From Oopsacas minuta (lineage: Eukaryota; Porifera; Hexactinellida; Lyssacinosida; Leucopsacidae): a stretch of 64,000 nt of DNA. Position numbers and translations under genes: made by a program. This document shows positions 44,507-54,552 of this stretch, piece after piece. Every line of letters begins with the position of its first letter. Position 1 is the stretch's first letter. The stretch lies in the NCBI GenBank assembly GCA_024704765.1, contig JAKMXF010000003.1, positions 140,887 through 204,886 on the forward strand. Direction: 5' to 3'. The notes under the pieces are model-generated. The model was not told where the DNA came from. It did no database searches and worked only from the letters and a program-made list of their open reading frames with translations.

Positions 44507-46079
44507 ATGTGTGCGAGACGATTTACTATTGAAGAAATTCCTCTCACAGAACTGGATCACACTGCTTATGCAGTACTCTCCAGACATCTAGATGCTCTAC
44601 ACACACGTAGAAAGGATTGGAAAGGAATAGCTAAAGCAATTAACCTAGATTATAAGGAAATGAATTTGGTAGAAGCTTCTAACGAGCATATGAAGAAGCT
44701 AATTGAAATATGGAATAGATCACCACCTTATCCGGTACTCAAGGATTTGTTAGAAGTATTAGAAGAATTGGGTTGTGATTTAGTTATTACTGAGTTAAGA
44801 GAATGTTTTGAGGTGAGAAATACAGTGGACTGTTCGCCAATTAGCATGTCGATAATTGCGCGATTTCCCCTTGCTAATAGCGGAATTATTTCCAATACAA
44901 ATGGACTCTTAAGTTTCTTGAAAAAACTAACTAGCAGGCGAACACCACTGTATGTATTCATTTTCAATACACTTTTCAGAGTTGAGAATGGTGTCACAAT
45001 TGATAAACATTCCTGCCATTATTTTAGACTCTACCTTGTACGAATAAGAAAACTTCATCTATAACTCACGATGTACCACCACAGCCTATTCAAGTATCAG
45101 GTCCAACTCTCATAAGCCCTCAAACAGTGACAACTAACAATAACTTACCAGTAAATACAGTTACAAATTATGATAGCTCTCCAATAGCAATACCTTCTAA
45201 TTCGCCAGTTCCTAGCTCAAAAGAATATGAGACTATATCTAAACCAATAGTCACGGAAATGAGTGAGAAAGATTTACAAATTAAAGATGGATTTTTCGTG
45301 TCTTTTCACGAGAACGATGCTCATATAGGAAGAGAAATTATCGATGAAATGAGGCAGAAAGGCATACAAATATATTCACAAGATGATATCTATGCGGGAG
45401 ATTCGGAGATACAGCGACGTGAGGAATTATTCGTTATGTCTAAATCAGTCATAGCAGTTATATCACCTGATTATTGTGAGAAGGAAGGTTATCATCAGCT
45501 GGAGGCTCTGAGTAAATTAGTACCTTGTGAGTTGATTCTGGATATAGTCGCGATTTTTACTCGATTTTCAGATTTATCTGTACAGTCAACTCTCATTATA
45601 TTGGAGCTCAAGGGACCGTGATAATGACTTCGGTATAACTGATGTACTATATGTTACCATATTTGTACAATTCAGACTTCAATATAAGCGGGTATTTCGA
45701 AATATTCGTGTTCGATATAACAAGATGCCACAATTATCGTAGTTATTGATATTTCAATCATTTACTCATATTATTTTCTATTGCTTATGAGAACCTGAAA
45801 GTACCAAATTCGAACTCATGATAGCCATTGATAAAATGAGAAATTAAAGAATACCATTTTGCAAAAATTTTGCTCTGATTCTACACATATCCGAGGTATC
45901 AGACATTTATTCATATTTATTATTTGTTATTATTTCTAGCTGTAGGCAAGAGGACATTCATTCCTGTGATATACAAGCAAGTAGAAGTTCTCCCCTCTTT
46001 CATTAGGACCAGATCTAAAGTGGATTGGAGGAGACCTGATAAGTTTACACATTTGTACAATTCTATTAAAAATATCTGA
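44507..46079 (+). CDS. MYD88: MyD88-like adaptor (Death domain plus TIR domain)
   Basis: Exons 44507-44812, 45028-45526 and 45940-46079 join in phase to 314 residues. Residues 13-100 form a Death domain (AVLSRHLDALHTRRKDWKGI, LIEIWNRSPPYPVLKDLLEV). A Pro/Thr/Asn-rich linker of about 85 residues follows. The TIR domain (about 190-314) has box 1 GFFVSFHENDA, a BB-loop DDIYAG in place of the usual RDxxPG, VIAVISPDYCEKEGYHQLEAL, and GKRTFIPVIYK. MyD88 carries signals from Toll/IL-1 receptors to IRAK kinases. Order and size match animal MyD88. The changed BB-loop and the long linker are unusual. The introns contain a family E and a family A element. Confidence 0.82.
44862..44946. mobile_element. 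MITE family E, copy 2 (MyD88-like intron 1)
   Basis: TTTCCCCTTGCTAATAGCGG, then TTTCCAATACAAATGGACTC and GGCGAACACC, in the same order as the 17.7 kb copy. Confidence 0.65.
45583..45725. mobile_element. MITE family A, copy in MyD88-like intron 2
   Basis: Starts CAGTCAACTCTCATTATAT and runs through GGGACCGTGATAATGACTT, CATATTTGTACAATTCAGAC and AAGCGGGTATTTCGAAATAT to GATATAACAAGATG; the right terminus is eroded. Confidence 0.75.
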
Positions 46080-46959
46080 TTTTTTGATTTTCAGTTGTGT
46101 GTTCAACTGAATAGGTTTGTATATTTTGTTTTTTATCATATATTTCTACCAACAAAAGTCTTTCTATATTTTGAAACACCACAACAGTGATTAATTCTCA
46201 TTTATGATATAGTGTAACCTCCACAAACGGGATGCCAGAGACGCCAAAAAGTTTCACAATAATATGACGTTACAAATATTACTCCAAATTGCTTTTACAA
46301 CAACTTGGATAAAGCTTGAACAAAATTTTGGATTTTTCACATCCGCTGGCTCAATAAATATAGTAAACTTCCTGCTTTCCTAACGGATATTAATTCAAGT
46401 AAATTCTAGCAAAATGAATACTCTAATAGTCTTATTTGGATATGGCACTTGCCATTCCATAATAACTAAATTTTCTTTATTATTAACTCACTTCTCTTAT
46501 ATTAATAATCTGTAACTAATTCTATTTTAAAACACTTTTCAAGAAGCATTTCTAATTACCACAATTCTGAACCCATTTCTTAGTAAGAATTTAAATAACA
46601 GCTAAGAGAATCCAAAAGGCCAAATTCTATTAGTAATCGATACCACTCTCTTCTCTCAAATCTAGCTATCTCTCTTATAGACCTTGCACTAATTCAATTC
46701 ATGATATGCCTATAGAACTTCCAATTTATTCTTATAAAAGCCAAGAATTTATGCAAATATTATCTATCCATTTCTTGCCATTTTTATAATTATTGCTTAC
46801 ATTTTTTATTGTAAACATACAAAGAAGAACGGTAGTAGTTAATAGGTGTGAAAATGTATTTAATACTTTAGAAAACATTTCAATTCGTCTAGAAATGATA
46901 TTATAAGAATTCTCGCTATTATTTGTCTCTCTCTTAGCTTTTTATTCCTAACATACGAA
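46080..46959. other. spacer between MyD88-like and G-beta genes
   Basis: About 880 bp, AT-rich. It holds only a family B left end at 46211-46255 (AGTGTAACCTCCACAAACGG) and, at 46925-46937, a pyrimidine-rich CTCTCTCTTAG just before the next gene. Confidence 0.5.
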
Positions 46960-48012
46960 ATGTCTGTTGGAGCCAGAAGGATGAAGGGACAAGGTGACTA
47001 CCAACAGCTGAGAAATGAGCTCGAGGCGCTGAAACACAAACTAGCTCAATCACGAAACGCCGTAAAAGACCGCGAACTCCTTGACGTAGCAGGCAGTGTA
47101 GAGCCTCTGCCTAAAATATCCCTGCATTTACGACAAATTCTCAAGGGCCATCTCGCGAAAATTTACGCTCTTCACTGGTCTAGTGACTCCCAACATCTCG
47201 TGAGTGCATCTCAGGATGGAAAGCTAATAATCTGGGATGGCTACAGTACTCTTAAGATACATGCTATCCCGTTACGTTCCAGCTGGGTAATGAGCTGTGC
47301 CTATTCACCTAGCGGGACATTTGTCGCCTGTGGTGGTCTTGATAACATATGTTCCATCTACAACCTAAAAACCCGTGAAGGGAACATAAAAACCAGTCGT
47401 GAGCTCGGGGGACATACCGGCTATCTGTCTTGCTGTCGGTTCCTAGATGACGAACGTATCATGACGTCATCTGGTGATATGACGCTAGGCTTGTGGGACA
47501 TAGAAACTGCTAAAATGATAACACACTTCAAAGGACATAGCGGTGACGTCATGAGCTTCTCTCTATCTGAGGATAACAATACAATGATATCAGGGTCTTG
47601 TGATAGCACAGCTAAGCTCTGGGATATTCGTAGCGGAGAATGTGAGCAGACCTTTTTCGGGCATGAAGCTGATATCAATTCTGTGAGCTACGGACCCTCT
47701 GGGACTATTTTCGCTACCGGATCGGACGATTGTACTTGCGCAATGTTCGATATACGTTCTGACCAGATGCTCGAGCAGTATGCAATCGATGGGATGAATT
47801 TCGGCGTTACTTCTGTCGCATTCTCTCACTCAGGCAGACTGATCTTCGCCGGATACGACAATACCACGGTTCAGATTTGGGACTCTCTGAAACGCGATCG
47901 TCTAGGAGTAATTTCTGCGCACGAAAATCGCGTTAGTTGTCTGGGCATACCTCCTAGTGGTATGGCTCTATGCACTGGATCATGGGACACGCACTTAAGG
48001 ATATTCAACTAA
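46960..48012 (+). CDS. GNB1: heterotrimeric G-protein beta subunit (GNB1-4 type)
   Basis: A single-exon frame of 350 residues (human 340). A helical N-terminus (about 10-45) that pairs with G-gamma is followed by seven WD repeats. Repeat 1 has [17 protein letters not shown]. Other family marks are [62 protein letters not shown] and the end [11 protein letters not shown]. It binds G-alpha-GDP and signals to ion channels, PLC and PI3K. It is closest to the GNB1-4 class, not GNB5. Two TGACGTCA octamers lie in the coding region (47462, 47544). Confidence 0.96.
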   Translation: MSVGARRMKGQGDYQQLRNELEALKHKLAQSRNAVKDRELLDVAGSVEPLPKISLHLRQILKGHLAKIYALHWSSDSQHLVSASQDGKLIIWDGYSTLKIHAIPLRSSWVMSCAYSPSGTFVACGGLDNICSIYNLKTREGNIKTSRELGGHTGYLSCCRFLDDERIMTSSGDMTLGLWDIETAKMITHFKGHSGDVMSFSLSEDNNTMISGSCDSTAKLWDIRSGECEQTFFGHEADINSVSYGPSGTIFATGSDDCTCAMFDIRSDQMLEQYAIDGMNFGVTSVAFSHSGRLIFAGYDNTTVQIWDSLKRDRLGVISAHENRVSCLGIPPSGMALCTGSWDTHLRIFN

Positions 48013-48410
48013 TTAGGATGAACTGTTGCTCTCCTTTTGTGTTTTGGACTTTTAGCGTTGCTTTTTTTGGATTGTACTCTAAATTCCATTTTACATGTCT
48101 GTTACTATGATAAGCTCTAGGAATGTAGTTTTCTAACCGTATACTATATGATTACATAGCTAGTAGTTCAGTTTATGATTTACTATTATTCGTGTTTTGT
48201 TAGATATTATTAAGCGTATTTATTCTTGAGTACATTTATGTCAATATAGTTTATGTGTATTATTTGTAAATTCTTTGACTGATAATTTTTGTTGTCCTTT
48301 ATGTCGTTGGGTAGCATTATGAGATTATTTGTTACATCTAACTCGTATAAGCCTTACTGTATCAATCTTGTTCCTATTTATTTACACTTGATTCCATTCA
48401 TAAGAACTTG

Positions 48411-48527
48411 TTGGATATAAGTACCATCCTCTGGAAAACGGTTCTCATATATTCCTGTATTTTATACTGGTTATGAGAACATCTATTGCTACTCCCAAGG
48501 GTGTTCTTATAACCGGTATCCGCTGTA
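48411..48527. mobile_element. MITE family C, copy 2
   Basis: GTTGGATATAAGTACCATCC at the left is inverted against TTATAACCGGTATCCGCTG at the right. TCTATTGCTACTCCCAAGGG lies inside. Confidence 0.75.
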
Positions 48528-48565
48528 ATACAATCTCTATTCGGATATGACGTACACTCGGGTAG
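48528..48565. repeat. 38-bp repeat shared with 21322-21359
   Basis: CTATTCGGATATGACGTACA lies directly after the right end of a family C element. The other copy has no family C neighbour. Confidence 0.5.
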
Positions 48566-49004
48566 AAATCCTGGAGCGAAGAGACAAGGACTGATATTTG
48601 TCTCAATAAATGGCAGTAACAATGATTCCGTATCCAGTGTATAATCAGCCCAAATAACATACGTACTGTACTGCAACTATGATATATAATTACAAAACCT
48701 GATGAAAGGACAGTAATACTCTTTGGTGGTCAATCTATTTGCATAATTGTAAGGCAAACATTTAGTAGCATTTTTAGATGATTACCAAACCAACAAGAGT
48801 TAAGAAATATCTGCGAATTCGTATTGTAGCTGAACATGACATTTTGGCTATAAAAGCATACTTATGTGTCTTGCCTAGCAACGCAGGACTATTTTGGCAT
48901 GCTTCGGCTGGACGCATAGTACTCAAATTCTATCCTCAAAAACGTGACAATTATACAAATTAATTACACGAACATATTCCCTCTTTCCCGATCTCAGATT
49001 TAGA

Positions 49005-50135
49005 ATGACATTTTCAGAAGAAGAATATCTCCAAATAATTGATAACTGGATACAATGTGAAGATAAGATAGTTACATTCACACATTTAGCTCTAGAACTC
49101 GGTGTTACATGTAATCATGCTAAATCAATGCTATACAGTTATGTACAAAAAGCAAGATCAATTCCTTCCCATCCTGTCTTCCCTGTATACCTAATCAGTG
49201 GGTATATCTCCCCAAAAGAGTTATTAGTTAAAATAGTCCCAGAAAAACAGTTAGAATCGGCGAAATCAAAATTCATTCAAATACTCTCAGTTCAAATCTA
49301 TAGCATATGTAAATACATAATTACTAGTCCTAGATCCATACAGAAGGCTCTGAAAATAATAACACAGGATCGAACTAGTACGACTAAATTATCACTTATC
49401 AAAAATTCTCTTGTTGGAAGGAGAACTCTTAAATTCAAATCTTTTACCAAAGATACGCCTGTTCTTAAACCGAAAATCGAGCAAACAATTGTTAAAACAG
49501 ATACACCTAAAAACGAAATAAAAATTAATACAGCTGTCCCAAAAGTTGTAAAACACCCGCCGAAAAAAGCTACAACTGCGAAACCCAAAACGATAAATAC
49601 ATTACAATTTTCGGCAAAACCAATAGTTAATAAGAACGCTATCACCCTGGATGAAGATGTCAAAAAGTTGGAAATTAACAGTCAAACCCCTACGATAAAT
49701 TCCGAATCCGATACCGATTCCACAGATAGTGAACTCGAATTAAAAACCAGAGGTTATTTCCCTCAATCCCTCCCTTCGGAGGTCGTACAGTCTCATACAG
49801 AGAGGCCAAAGGTCACTGGCTTCCTTGAAGATGACAGTGACTATGAGATACCTCCTGATGATGTAATTGAAGACCCCCAACCTGTCCAAAAAGAATTAAT
49901 GGTTGACCAAGTTCCAAAAATACGAATCAATCCACAAACAGGGAAAAAACGCAAACGAGTTCAACGTATTGTTAGTGAGCATTCTGAGGACGCGAGGGGG
50001 TATTTGGTAACTAAGAAAAAATATGTAATGGTATCAACAGATGAAAGTGAATCTGAAGAAAATATCCAAACAACAATACAAACAAAAACAACATACACTA
50101 AACAATCAAGTCTAAATTGTTTCTTTAAAAAGTAA
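49005..50135 (+). CDS. POLD3: DNA polymerase delta subunit 3 (p66)
   Basis: A single-exon frame of 376 residues (human 466). The N-terminal winged-helix domain (about 1-110) that binds the p50 subunit has NWIQCEDKIVTFTHLALELG and AKSMLYSYVQK. The rest is Lys/Thr/Pro-rich and disordered, with an acidic centre. The extreme C-terminus has QSSLNCFF, a textbook PCNA-interacting box (QxxLxxFF), placed as in POLD3 orthologues. The subunit tethers Pol delta to the clamp for lagging-strand synthesis and break-induced replication. The ATG follows a strong acceptor-like CTCTTTCCCGATCTCAG by 7 nt. Confidence 0.9.
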   Translation: MTFSEEEYLQIIDNWIQCEDKIVTFTHLALELGVTCNHAKSMLYSYVQKARSIPSHPVFPVYLISGYISPKELLVKIVPEKQLESAKSKFIQILSVQIYSICKYIITSPRSIQKALKIITQDRTSTTKLSLIKNSLVGRRTLKFKSFTKDTPVLKPKIEQTIVKTDTPKNEIKINTAVPKVVKHPPKKATTAKPKTINTLQFSAKPIVNKNAITLDEDVKKLEINSQTPTINSESDTDSTDSELELKTRGYFPQSLPSEVVQSHTERPKVTGFLEDDSDYEIPPDDVIEDPQPVQKELMVDQVPKIRINPQTGKKRKRVQRIVSEHSEDARGYLVTKKKYVMVSTDESESEENIQTTIQTKTTYTKQSSLNCFFKK

Positions 50136-50474
50136 ATGTATGGAAATTGAAATTATTAGTTATTTTAGCATCACTTCTATTGCTCTCATTTTGTGCTTTA
50201 ATTTGAATTAGGTTGTCTTATTTGTTGTGATTTATCTTCATTCATTCAATATTATTTATTTCATGGATTGTTTTCTGAAGCACAGTGCAACCTCCATGAA
50301 CAGGGCCTGTGGAAACGGGGAACTTTGTATCTTATGATGAAGGATACATTAACATGTTCTCTGTATTTGATGTAATTTTCGCTACGTTTTAATTGCAGTA
50401 TTACAATTGTTGATAATATTGTTAGTATAAATGAATAAATTTATAGAAGCTAGAATTAAGTGTATATATAGGAA
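50136..50474. other. spacer between POLD3 and the Bet1-type SNARE
   Basis: Holds a family B left fragment at 50283-50327 (CAGTGCAACCTCCATGAAC); no gene is seen. Confidence 0.5.
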
Positions 50475-51078
50475 ATGGCTGTTTCTTACAGAACTGCTAC
50501 ATCATTGCGAGAAACTCAACTCCGTCAGAATGACGAACTGACAGATGACATAAGAAGAAGTGTAGCTTACCTTAAAGATGTAAGTGTATTATGTTTAGGC
50601 CCTTTTAATGAGAAACTTATTTCAGCTCCAGTGCCTTCCACATCATGTCCATCTAAGCATGCTGGCGGCGCTATTTCGTTATGATTATCTCATTATTTTA
50701 TGACGTGTCCATCTATCTAGATATCAGTAGACATGAGAGATGACATAAGGGAATCAAACGAACTACTCCACGAGATAGTAAGTTATTCTACCTACTGGTA
50801 TAGCATTTCCAACTGTCTCGTATTTTATCGCATTTATAGACAGAAGTTCAGTGACATATATCGCTCAAACTTGCCCAAAGCTGTATGCTTTATTAACTAT
50901 TATATATTTCCATGTTTAGCACACAAAAGCTGATCCAGTGCAAGACTATCTCACTGCAAATATGCAATTATTGAGACGTATAAGTCATAGTTCAAATAAA
51001 GGTCACTTCATGTGCTATTTGCTGTTATTTATTATTGTTATTAGTTTTATTCTTTACATTGTATCCTGGTTTAAATAA
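50475..51078 (+). CDS. BET1: Bet1-type Qc-SNARE
   Basis: Three exons, 50475-50579, 50721-50777 and 50920-51078, all phase 0, encode 106 residues (human BET1 118). One SNARE motif (about residues 18-78) is followed by a C-terminal membrane anchor (LLLFIIVISFILYIVSW) and a 2-residue tail. The heptad pattern ELTDDI, VAYLKDISVDM, ESNELLHEI aligns with BET1. At the ionic zero layer this protein has Ser47 (ESNELL) where mammalian BET1 has Gln (TQNKLL). Bet1 works with syntaxin-5, membrin and Sec22 or Ykt6 in ER-Golgi fusion. Intron 1 carries a family F terminus. Confidence 0.8.
50614..50706. mobile_element. family F fragment in BET1 intron 1
   Basis: AACTTATTTCAGCTCCA differs by one base from the 17-bp family F terminus in BECN1. 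It is followed by diverged sequence with CATC and CTCATTATTT motifs also present there. Confidence 0.55.
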
Positions 51079-51477
51079 TACAGATTCATAAATTTAAGAA
51101 ATTTGCTATGAATTGACCTGAGGGACCCACAGTATCCAAGTTTATTATGGTTAGTGGTTGTAACTTCAACTTTTACACAACTCTCTTATGAAATGAGCTG
51201 AGGCATGAATTTAATGTCTAAGAATTTACAGTATGATCAGCTTCATAGGGCCACTTCGCCTATTAGCAATTCGCTTGTATTTAGCAATTTGTCTATTGTG
51301 GCAATGTTCGGTTGATTTTCAGGTACTTAGAGTCCATTTTGTATTGGAAATACTTCCTCTAATAGCGAATTCTCGTATTAGAAAGGGAAACTACATACAA
51401 TAGGTGACATTATTATAAGACAGAGAAGGAATTTTCGTAGTCCAATTTCCCTAATTTCCACATTTACTACTTAGTTA
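51079..51477. other. spacer between BET1 and PGM2
   Basis: Contains a family E element (51249-51393) and, just before PGM2, CATTTACTACTTAG, an acceptor-like site 3 nt before the ATG. Confidence 0.5.
51249..51393. mobile_element. MITE family E, copy 3
   Basis: CCTATTAGCAATTCGC and GAATTCTCGTATTAGAAAGG resemble inverted ends. AGTCCATTTTGTATTGGAAA inside is the reverse complement of the inner motif of copy 1. Confidence 0.65.
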
Positions 51478-53869
51478 ATGGAGTTCCAAGCTAGAGTAGA
51501 AGAATGGCTGCGCTATGACCGTAACAAAGTCACACGTAAGGAAGTAACAGAGATATGGGAGGAAGGGAACTCTGTTGAGCTAAGGAACAGGTTCGGGAAA
51601 CGTATGTCATTTGGAACAGCTGGTCTCCGAGCGACCATGGGAGCTGGATATACTCGGATAAATGATTTGACGGTTATACAAACAACCCAAGGACTAGCTG
51701 TATATCTAATAGAGACCTTTGGTAAGAAAGAAGTCGTTGAAAGAGGGGTTGTAGTGGGATTTGATACTCGACACAATAGCGAGAGATTTGCACAGCTCGT
51801 TGCTGCTGTCCTAATTGGGAAAGATATTCCTGTTAGTCTATTCTCTCATTATGTGCCTACTCCATATACTGCTTATGCTGTGAAGAAGTTGAAAGCTATT
51901 GCTGGGGTTATGATAACAGCTTCACATAATCCTAAGGAGGATAATGGATATAAAGTGAGTTGTATAGAAGTTTATGTACAAAAATGTAATTCTAACATTT
52001 TATTGCCTTGTGAGTGTGTAATTTTTATCTTTCCTTCAATAGCTCAGTTGGTAGAGCGGAGGACTGTAGTGGTAAAATCCTTAGTAATCCTTAGGTCCCT
52101 GGTTCGAATCCGGGTTGAAGGAAGTATCTTTTTAGCTTTTTGCAAGTTAAAATACTGAAATGTGTCAGGTTATGTATACCACGCAGGTGACGTAATTTCG
52201 ACCTAGACATTGGCTTGTAAATACGCAAGTATTGAAATACCGAAAAGCACCTAAATTTTTTTTCAGGATAGATATGATGATCTTAAAATAGCTCTCTTAT
52301 TTTGTACACATCATGAATTCTTGAGAAGTTTATGTGCAAAAAATGTAATTCTAACATTTATTGTCTTACGAGTGTATTATTTTTATCTTTCCTTCAATAG
52401 CTCAGTTGGTAGAGCGGAGGACTGTAGTGGTCGAAACCTTAGTAATCCTTAGGTCCCTGGTTCGAATCCGGGTTGAAGGAAGTAACTTTTTGTCCTTCTA
52501 CAATACAAACCATTTTGGACCATGGATAAATGTCCAAGCTCTCTATTTCATGACTTCAGTTTACTTCTAGTTATACTGGTGTAATGCAGCACAGATCCTC
52601 TCGCCACATGACAAGGCTATCTCTGAAGCAATAGTAGCTAACCTGGAGCCCTGGTCTTGGTCATGGGACACCTCAAGTATCCCTACCTCCCCTCTTATAT
52701 CAGATCCTTATGCAGATATATCACGAGCATACAACACTGAGCTGGCATCAATTGGGTCACATTTCATAACTAATAGGAGTATCCCTCCTGAAGTAGTGTA
52801 TACTCCTATGCATGGAGTAGGAACACTGTTTGTTCAGTTGGCCATGACCGCTATGTCTTTGCCGTTATTCACGCTAGTTCCAGAGCAGTCCGAGCCTGAT
52901 CCTGACTTCCCTACTGTCAACTTCCCGAACCCTGAGGAAGGTAAAGCAGCTTTAGACATCGCGACAAAAACCGCGGATGAGAAAGGTATCCCTCTGATCC
53001 TCGCGAATGATCCTGACGCAGACAGACTAGCTGTCGCGGAGAAAGAACCTGGAGAAGCCTGGCACGTATTTTCTGGCAACGATCTCGGTGCATTATTCGC
53101 ATGGTGGGCACTCAAGAACTACAGACACAATAACAAAACTGACCTATCAAATGTATACATGGTCTCTACTGCAGTATCTTCACAGATAATACGCTCGATG
53201 GCATTGAAGGAAGGATTCAAATTTGAAGAAACTTTAACCGGTTTCAAATGGATGGGTAATAAATACCTCGAGCTTACAGCAGCAGGAAATGACGTCATAT
53301 TCGTGTACGAAGAAGCAATAGGATTTATGTATGGTGGAATTGTATATGATAAAGATGGGATAAGTGCTAGTGTTGTAATTCGCGAGATGGCGGCATGGCT
53401 GTATGAGAAAGAATCAACACTATCTCAACAGTTACAAGAAATATACGATACGTACGGATACCATTTGAGTAGGACGTCTTACTTCTTATGCTATCAACCT
53501 GAGACTATCATTAAAATATTCACACGACTCAGAAAGGACGGCGAATACCCCAAAACTTGTGGTTCGTATAAAGTGTTAAATGTTCGTGACGTCACAGTTG
53601 GATATGACAGCTCTAGAGGTGACAAAAAATGTATTCACCCTTTGACTCCAAAATCGGAAATGATAACGTTTTACCTTGAAAATAATTGTACAATAACTCT
53701 ACGTACAAGCGGGACTGAGCCTAAAATCAAGTATTACGGGGAAATAATCAAGGAACCAGGGATAGGAACGAAAGACAAACTGATTGAGATTCTATTAGAA
53801 ACGCTGAATTTTTGTACTGAAGATTTCCTTCAACCGAAAGCTAATAACCTCATCCACCAAGAGAAATAG
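51478..53869 (+). CDS. PGM2: phosphopentomutase / phosphoglucomutase 2
   Basis: Exons 51478-51954 and 52571-53869 join in phase 0 to 591 residues (human 612). The catalytic phosphoserine loop is TASHNPKEDNGYK with Ser149. The metal loop is NDPDADRLAV, the sugar-binding loop EEAIGFM and the phosphate loop RTSGTEPKIKYY. SFGTAGLRATMGAGYTRIND and TGFKWMGNKY are family blocks. The enzyme interconverts ribose- and deoxyribose-1- and 5-phosphates and also glucose phosphates. The single intron (51955-52570) contains two tandem tRNA-Tyr genes on the coding strand. The coding region has two TGACGTCA octamers (53290, 53587). Confidence 0.95.
52033..52122 (+). tRNA. tRNA-Tyr (anticodon GTA), with 17-nt intron, copy 1
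   Basis: The acceptor stem CCTTCAA pairs with TTGAAGG. Box A is TAGCTCAGTTGGTAGAGC, the anticodon loop reads CTGTAG then A, and box B is GGTTCGAATCC. The canonical tRNA intron is 52070-52086. A TTTTT terminator follows. The mature length is 73. Confidence 0.95.
52391..52480 (+). tRNA. tRNA-Tyr (anticodon GTA), with 17-nt intron, copy 2
   Basis: The mature sequence is identical to copy 1. The intron (52428-52444) is also 17 nt but differs in the middle (TCGAAACC for TAAAATCC). A TTTTT run follows. Confidence 0.95.
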
Positions 53870-54552
53870 TAATTACACTCTGCAGTATATAAGTAGGCCC
53901 AGATTTCACTTGCATTTCCCCTCAAATTGTGCTTGAAGCGTTATTATTTACGAATACTCGATAATTTGTGCTTCACGTTTACTTCTGAATACATTTCCGT
54001 ATGTTTGTAGTTACTTGTGTATTTGAGTCGCTTAGATTATACGTATACACTAATACACTATACAGTGTTTCTTCCCTAAAGGGGAGTCAAGGACTGAGAA
54101 AATGCTACGTCATTTCCCTGTTTCTGCCAAATTCCTGGTTTGTGGAGGTCATTTGTATGCGACTAGTAATTAACTCCGTTTTTGGATTTTTGATTGTGCG
54201 TATATTCCAAACTGCGTAATTGAGACGTGTTTAAGATTTGTGCCCCGGGTCTGCCAGAGCCTCTGACAACCACTGCTATAGTAGATTCTAATAAATAAAC
54301 CATTTTTGCCCTGCGTTTAAAATACTGGCCTTAGGTATGTCAGATTCTGAGACCACCCTGATACATTTCTCGTATAATAATAAATTCAGTTTTAAAATAG
54401 TAAAAAACATAATTTCTATTCTTTACTTTATACTTCTGACCAATGACTATATTCCAATTGTATAATACAATAATACTAAAGAATTCTCTTTTCACAGATT
54501 CGTTATAAGAATCATTCAAATGTGAATATTATAGTAAATTTACTTATAGAGA
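53870..54552. other. spacer between PGM2 and ERO1
   Basis: About 680 bp. A diverged family B element starts at about 54063, and sequence near 54260-54290 resembles a hAT end. No gene is seen. CTCTTTTCACAG at 54486-54497 is a likely splice acceptor upstream of ERO1. Confidence 0.45.

Larger units (their letters stand above)
48013..49004. other. spacer between G-beta and POLD3
   Basis: About 990 bp. It contains a family C element (48411-48527) with an abutting 38-bp repeat shared with 21.3 kb, and a CCTCTTTCCC tract ending in CAG at 48997 just before POLD3. Open frames at 48398-48676 (minus) and 48778-48963 (plus) are not called. Confidence 0.5.
51968..52490. repeat. tandem duplication carrying the two tRNA-Tyr genes
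   Basis: GAAGTTTATGTACAAAAATG at 51968 and GAGAAGTTTATGTGCAAAAA at 52323 begin two similar blocks of about 165 bp. Both run through TTTTTATCTTTCC into a tRNA-Tyr. The blocks are about 358 bp apart and differ by scattered changes outside the tRNA. Confidence 0.75.

Noticed and set aside
44813-45027. Read-through of the Death-domain exon of the MyD88-like gene into following sequence
   Set aside because: A canonical GTGAGA donor ends the exon at 44812; the continued frame is family E element sequence.
48398-48676. Minus-strand frame with several cysteines
   Set aside because: Much of it is a family C element and the 38-bp repeat, so it is not a gene.
48778-48963. 61-codon plus-strand frame upstream of POLD3
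   Set aside because: No family match, and POLD3 already starts properly after its own acceptor-like site.
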